Shown: positions 62,057 to 64,000 of the stretch, one piece after another
How positions within the stretch are numbered: the stretch's first letter is position 1
Layout: every line of letters begins with the position of its first letter
Source of the DNA: Tachypleus tridentatus
Lineage: Eukaryota > Arthropoda > Merostomata > Xiphosura > Limulidae
Direction of reading: 5' to 3'
Assembly: GCF_004210375.1 (NCBI RefSeq)
Contig: NC_134837.1
Span: 161,055,310 to 161,119,309 of the forward strand
Length of the DNA: 64,000 nt
Made by a program: the position numbers and the translations under genes
The notes under the pieces: model-generated
The model's database searches: none
What the model saw: the letters and a program-made list of their open reading frames with translations, nothing else
Told to the model about the DNA's origin: nothing

Positions 62057-62590
62057 GAAAGGTACGTAGAAATGCCGTATTTAAAATGCACTGCCATTAA
62101 AGATGGGATGGGCTGTTTTCAAATTTTGTGTCGTAGCACATAAACCTTTCGTCCGATGCAAAGACGCTCGTTCCACGTGACGGAACAAACCTCTTTTTCG
62201 TTTGGCTTTGGTTTCACTTATTTACATATTGTAAATTAGATAAATGTAATAGTTTTAGCAACAAAAACAAAGAAAAAATGAGTTGAATTGTAATACTGAC
62301 ATAATAAATATTTTGAAAAACCGATCAAAAATTTGTACATTTATCAAAAAAAGCAAACAAAATAGAAAGAAGAACGTGTTCGTGTATTTTCTTATACCAA
62401 AATCACAGCGTTATACAACCGAAGACATTGCTGTCCCAGCGGGTGACATGAAAAGAACAAAAATAATAATAATATTTATAGTGAAAAATAAAAGTCTTAG
62501 CGGAAGGAAGTTATTCAAGCATGCATTTTATGTGTTCTGCCAAAAAGTCATAAGTTGAATCACTTTGTAAGGTCACTAGTTCTTAATAAG
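62057..62590. other. Unannotated with one unrecognised ORF
   Basis: The 91-codon ORF at 62283-62558 is Lys/Ile-rich, as expected of AT-rich DNA. No motif. Confidence 0.4.
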
Positions 62591-62836
62591 GATGGCCCGT
62601 TATGACCAGGTGGTTAGGGCGCTCAAATTCTCTTGACACCAAACATGCTCGCCCTTTCAACCGTGGAGGTGTATTAATGTTATGGTCAATTCCACTGTTC
62701 GTTGGCATAAGAGTGATCCAAAAGTTGGCGGTGGGTGATTATGACTAACTGCTTTCCCTCTATGCTTATACTACTGAATTAGGGATGGCTAACGACGATA
62801 GTCCTCGTGTAGCTTCGCGCTAAATTCAAAACAAAC
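62591..62836 (+). mobile_element. SINE family A copy lacking the B box
   Basis: The head runs GTGGTTAGGGCGCTCAAATT straight into CTTGACACCAAACATGCTC. About 30 bp with the anticodon arm and B box are deleted, so this copy has no complete pol III promoter. No TSD was found. Confidence 0.9.
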
Positions 62837-63963
62837 TGGATACTGATCACAACAAAAAAACTGTCAGTAAGTTGCTGAGAAACTTGAAAACAAATAACTG
62901 AACCCTAACACGCAGTTTCAAGTTATCAAAAAAAATGATATACTTGAAATTTGGTGATGATGAATATTTAGCTAAACCAATTGTTGACTCTTTAGTTAGG
63001 AACGTTTCTCGGTAAGAAACAACAATATTTTGTTTTTGTTTGTTATTTAATTAGAAAGATATCATGCATGGTTTTCCCTAAAATTATTTAAATTAAAATA
63101 TGTGTTATTTCCTTCACTTAATAACATAATGTTCTTTCAAGTAATTAAAAGTGTAAATAACACAAGAAATTAGGTTTTAGTGTTGTTTATTTTTAACAGC
63201 ATTGTAATAAATTACTTAGCTTTTGTCGACGCTGTTCGTCTAACATACGAAGTGACTGGCCTACTTGTAGCTAAGCGATAAGCTCGATAACTTCTAACTG
63301 TAAAACATTAAGTTCGATCAAAATACACATGATAGAAGACAAAGATTATTTGTAATAGGAAATGGCAAACATATTATTATATAGTACAACAATAAGATAA
63401 TTTTAGGCTAACTTGAGCGCAGACTCATACTGTCACACCAAGCATTTTATGAATGACATGAAAATGACTTTTGGTGGTCTCTAAATGTCATTGCTACAAA
63501 TCTTAATTCATCTTAATATATATTTGTTATTACTGTTTGTCCATACCGTTTTATGTTATATGTAAACGTTTCTATCATATCATGTAATGAGAATCTTAAA
63601 CACACTGTAATGTACAACTACGCCATAAACACGTGATCCCGAAAACTAGATTTATTAATTGCCATTAAATTGGCATGTTTGTGTCCAACTAATAGTCGAA
63701 TTTACATACCTAGAACTGCATCTAGAACATTTATGTTGATATATCACCTAAAATATTTTTAAGTATGAATTCTTTATTCCTGAAAATATTTTATTCTATT
63801 TTCATATCTATAAACTATTCTTTTTGTAATAGACTCCAAGAACAAAAACTTACATCTCTTATGTGTTATATTTAAATTATATTAGATTATATATCATACT
63901 ATGTTTATCTTTTGTTTTCGTTCATTGTACATTTTAGACAACTTGTAAACTTCATATGAAATC
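62837..63963. other. Unannotated, nothing recognised
   Basis: AT-rich with no supported feature. Confidence 0.5.
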
Positions 63964-64000
63964 TCCCCCTCCAGTAACACAATGGTATGTCTGGAGAAGT
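63964..64000 (+). mobile_element. SINE family B head, cut by the window end
   Basis: CCCCCTCCAGTAACACAATG followed by GTATGTCTGGAGAAGT matches the first 37 bases of family B. Confidence 0.75.

Noticed and set aside
2330..62836. tRNA genes: many segments with A box, anticodon-like loop and B box
   Set aside because: They are heads of SINE copies with continued family bodies, mismatched acceptor and anticodon stems, and TSDs. None has a complete cloverleaf standing alone.
16175..64000. Later exons of the Kv4 gene (YGD filter, S6, C-terminus)
   Set aside because: Searched by eye for the pore-S6 sequence without success. A short exon could have been missed.

Overview
This is AT-rich animal nuclear DNA. 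It carries one clear protein-coding exon in a dense background of decayed mobile elements. The exon (15054-16168, +) encodes residues 1-372 of a Shal/Kv4 voltage-gated potassium channel and ends at a GTAAGT splice donor inside the pore loop. Three tRNA-derived SINE families fill the window. They have target-site duplications, poly(A)/AAAC-rich tails and no bacterial gene organisation. The arthropod-like Shal N-terminus and the SINE sequences make me think of a chelicerate, most likely a horseshoe crab. That is an inference from memory and was not checked.

Layout. 1-1870: Penelope-like retroelement remnant. 3536-4428: internally deleted mariner (-). 7286-7760: second Penelope-like remnant. 8110-9737: decayed copy of a repetitive invertebrate gene family, abutted by a 1.6 kb Tc1-like transposon with long terminal inverted repeats (9742-11349). 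12-14 kb: SINEs. 14.6-15.05 kb: probable promoter/5' UTR of the channel gene. 15054-16168: Kv4 exon. From 16169 onward the sequence is most simply intron 1 of that gene, and no later Kv4 exon was recognised by eye. This stretch holds a 60/45-bp minisatellite (19.4-20.2 kb), a 96-bp satellite (27.7-28.1 kb), a 68-bp repeat (32.0-32.3 kb), a second Tc1-like element with a SINE nested in it (38844-40604), a 62-bp TTAA-flanked miniature element (45503-45564), and a second mariner with the same internal deletion (46931-47836).

About 25 copies of SINE family A (tRNA-Thr(CGU)-like head, about 265-280 bp), about 14 of family B (tRNA-Val(UAC)-like head, about 120-130 bp) and about 6 of family C (related Val-like head, AC-rich tail) are present. 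Families A and B end in a common tail, and family C has a related one. The tail can fold into a short stem whose two strands change together between copies and between families. This is the most interesting signal in the window: it suggests a conserved RNA structure recognised by a shared LINE reverse transcriptase.

No multi-gene system, CRISPR array, rRNA or functional tRNA gene was found. Every transposase or reverse transcriptase seen is broken, so the Kv4 exon is the only sequence I would call a functional gene part.
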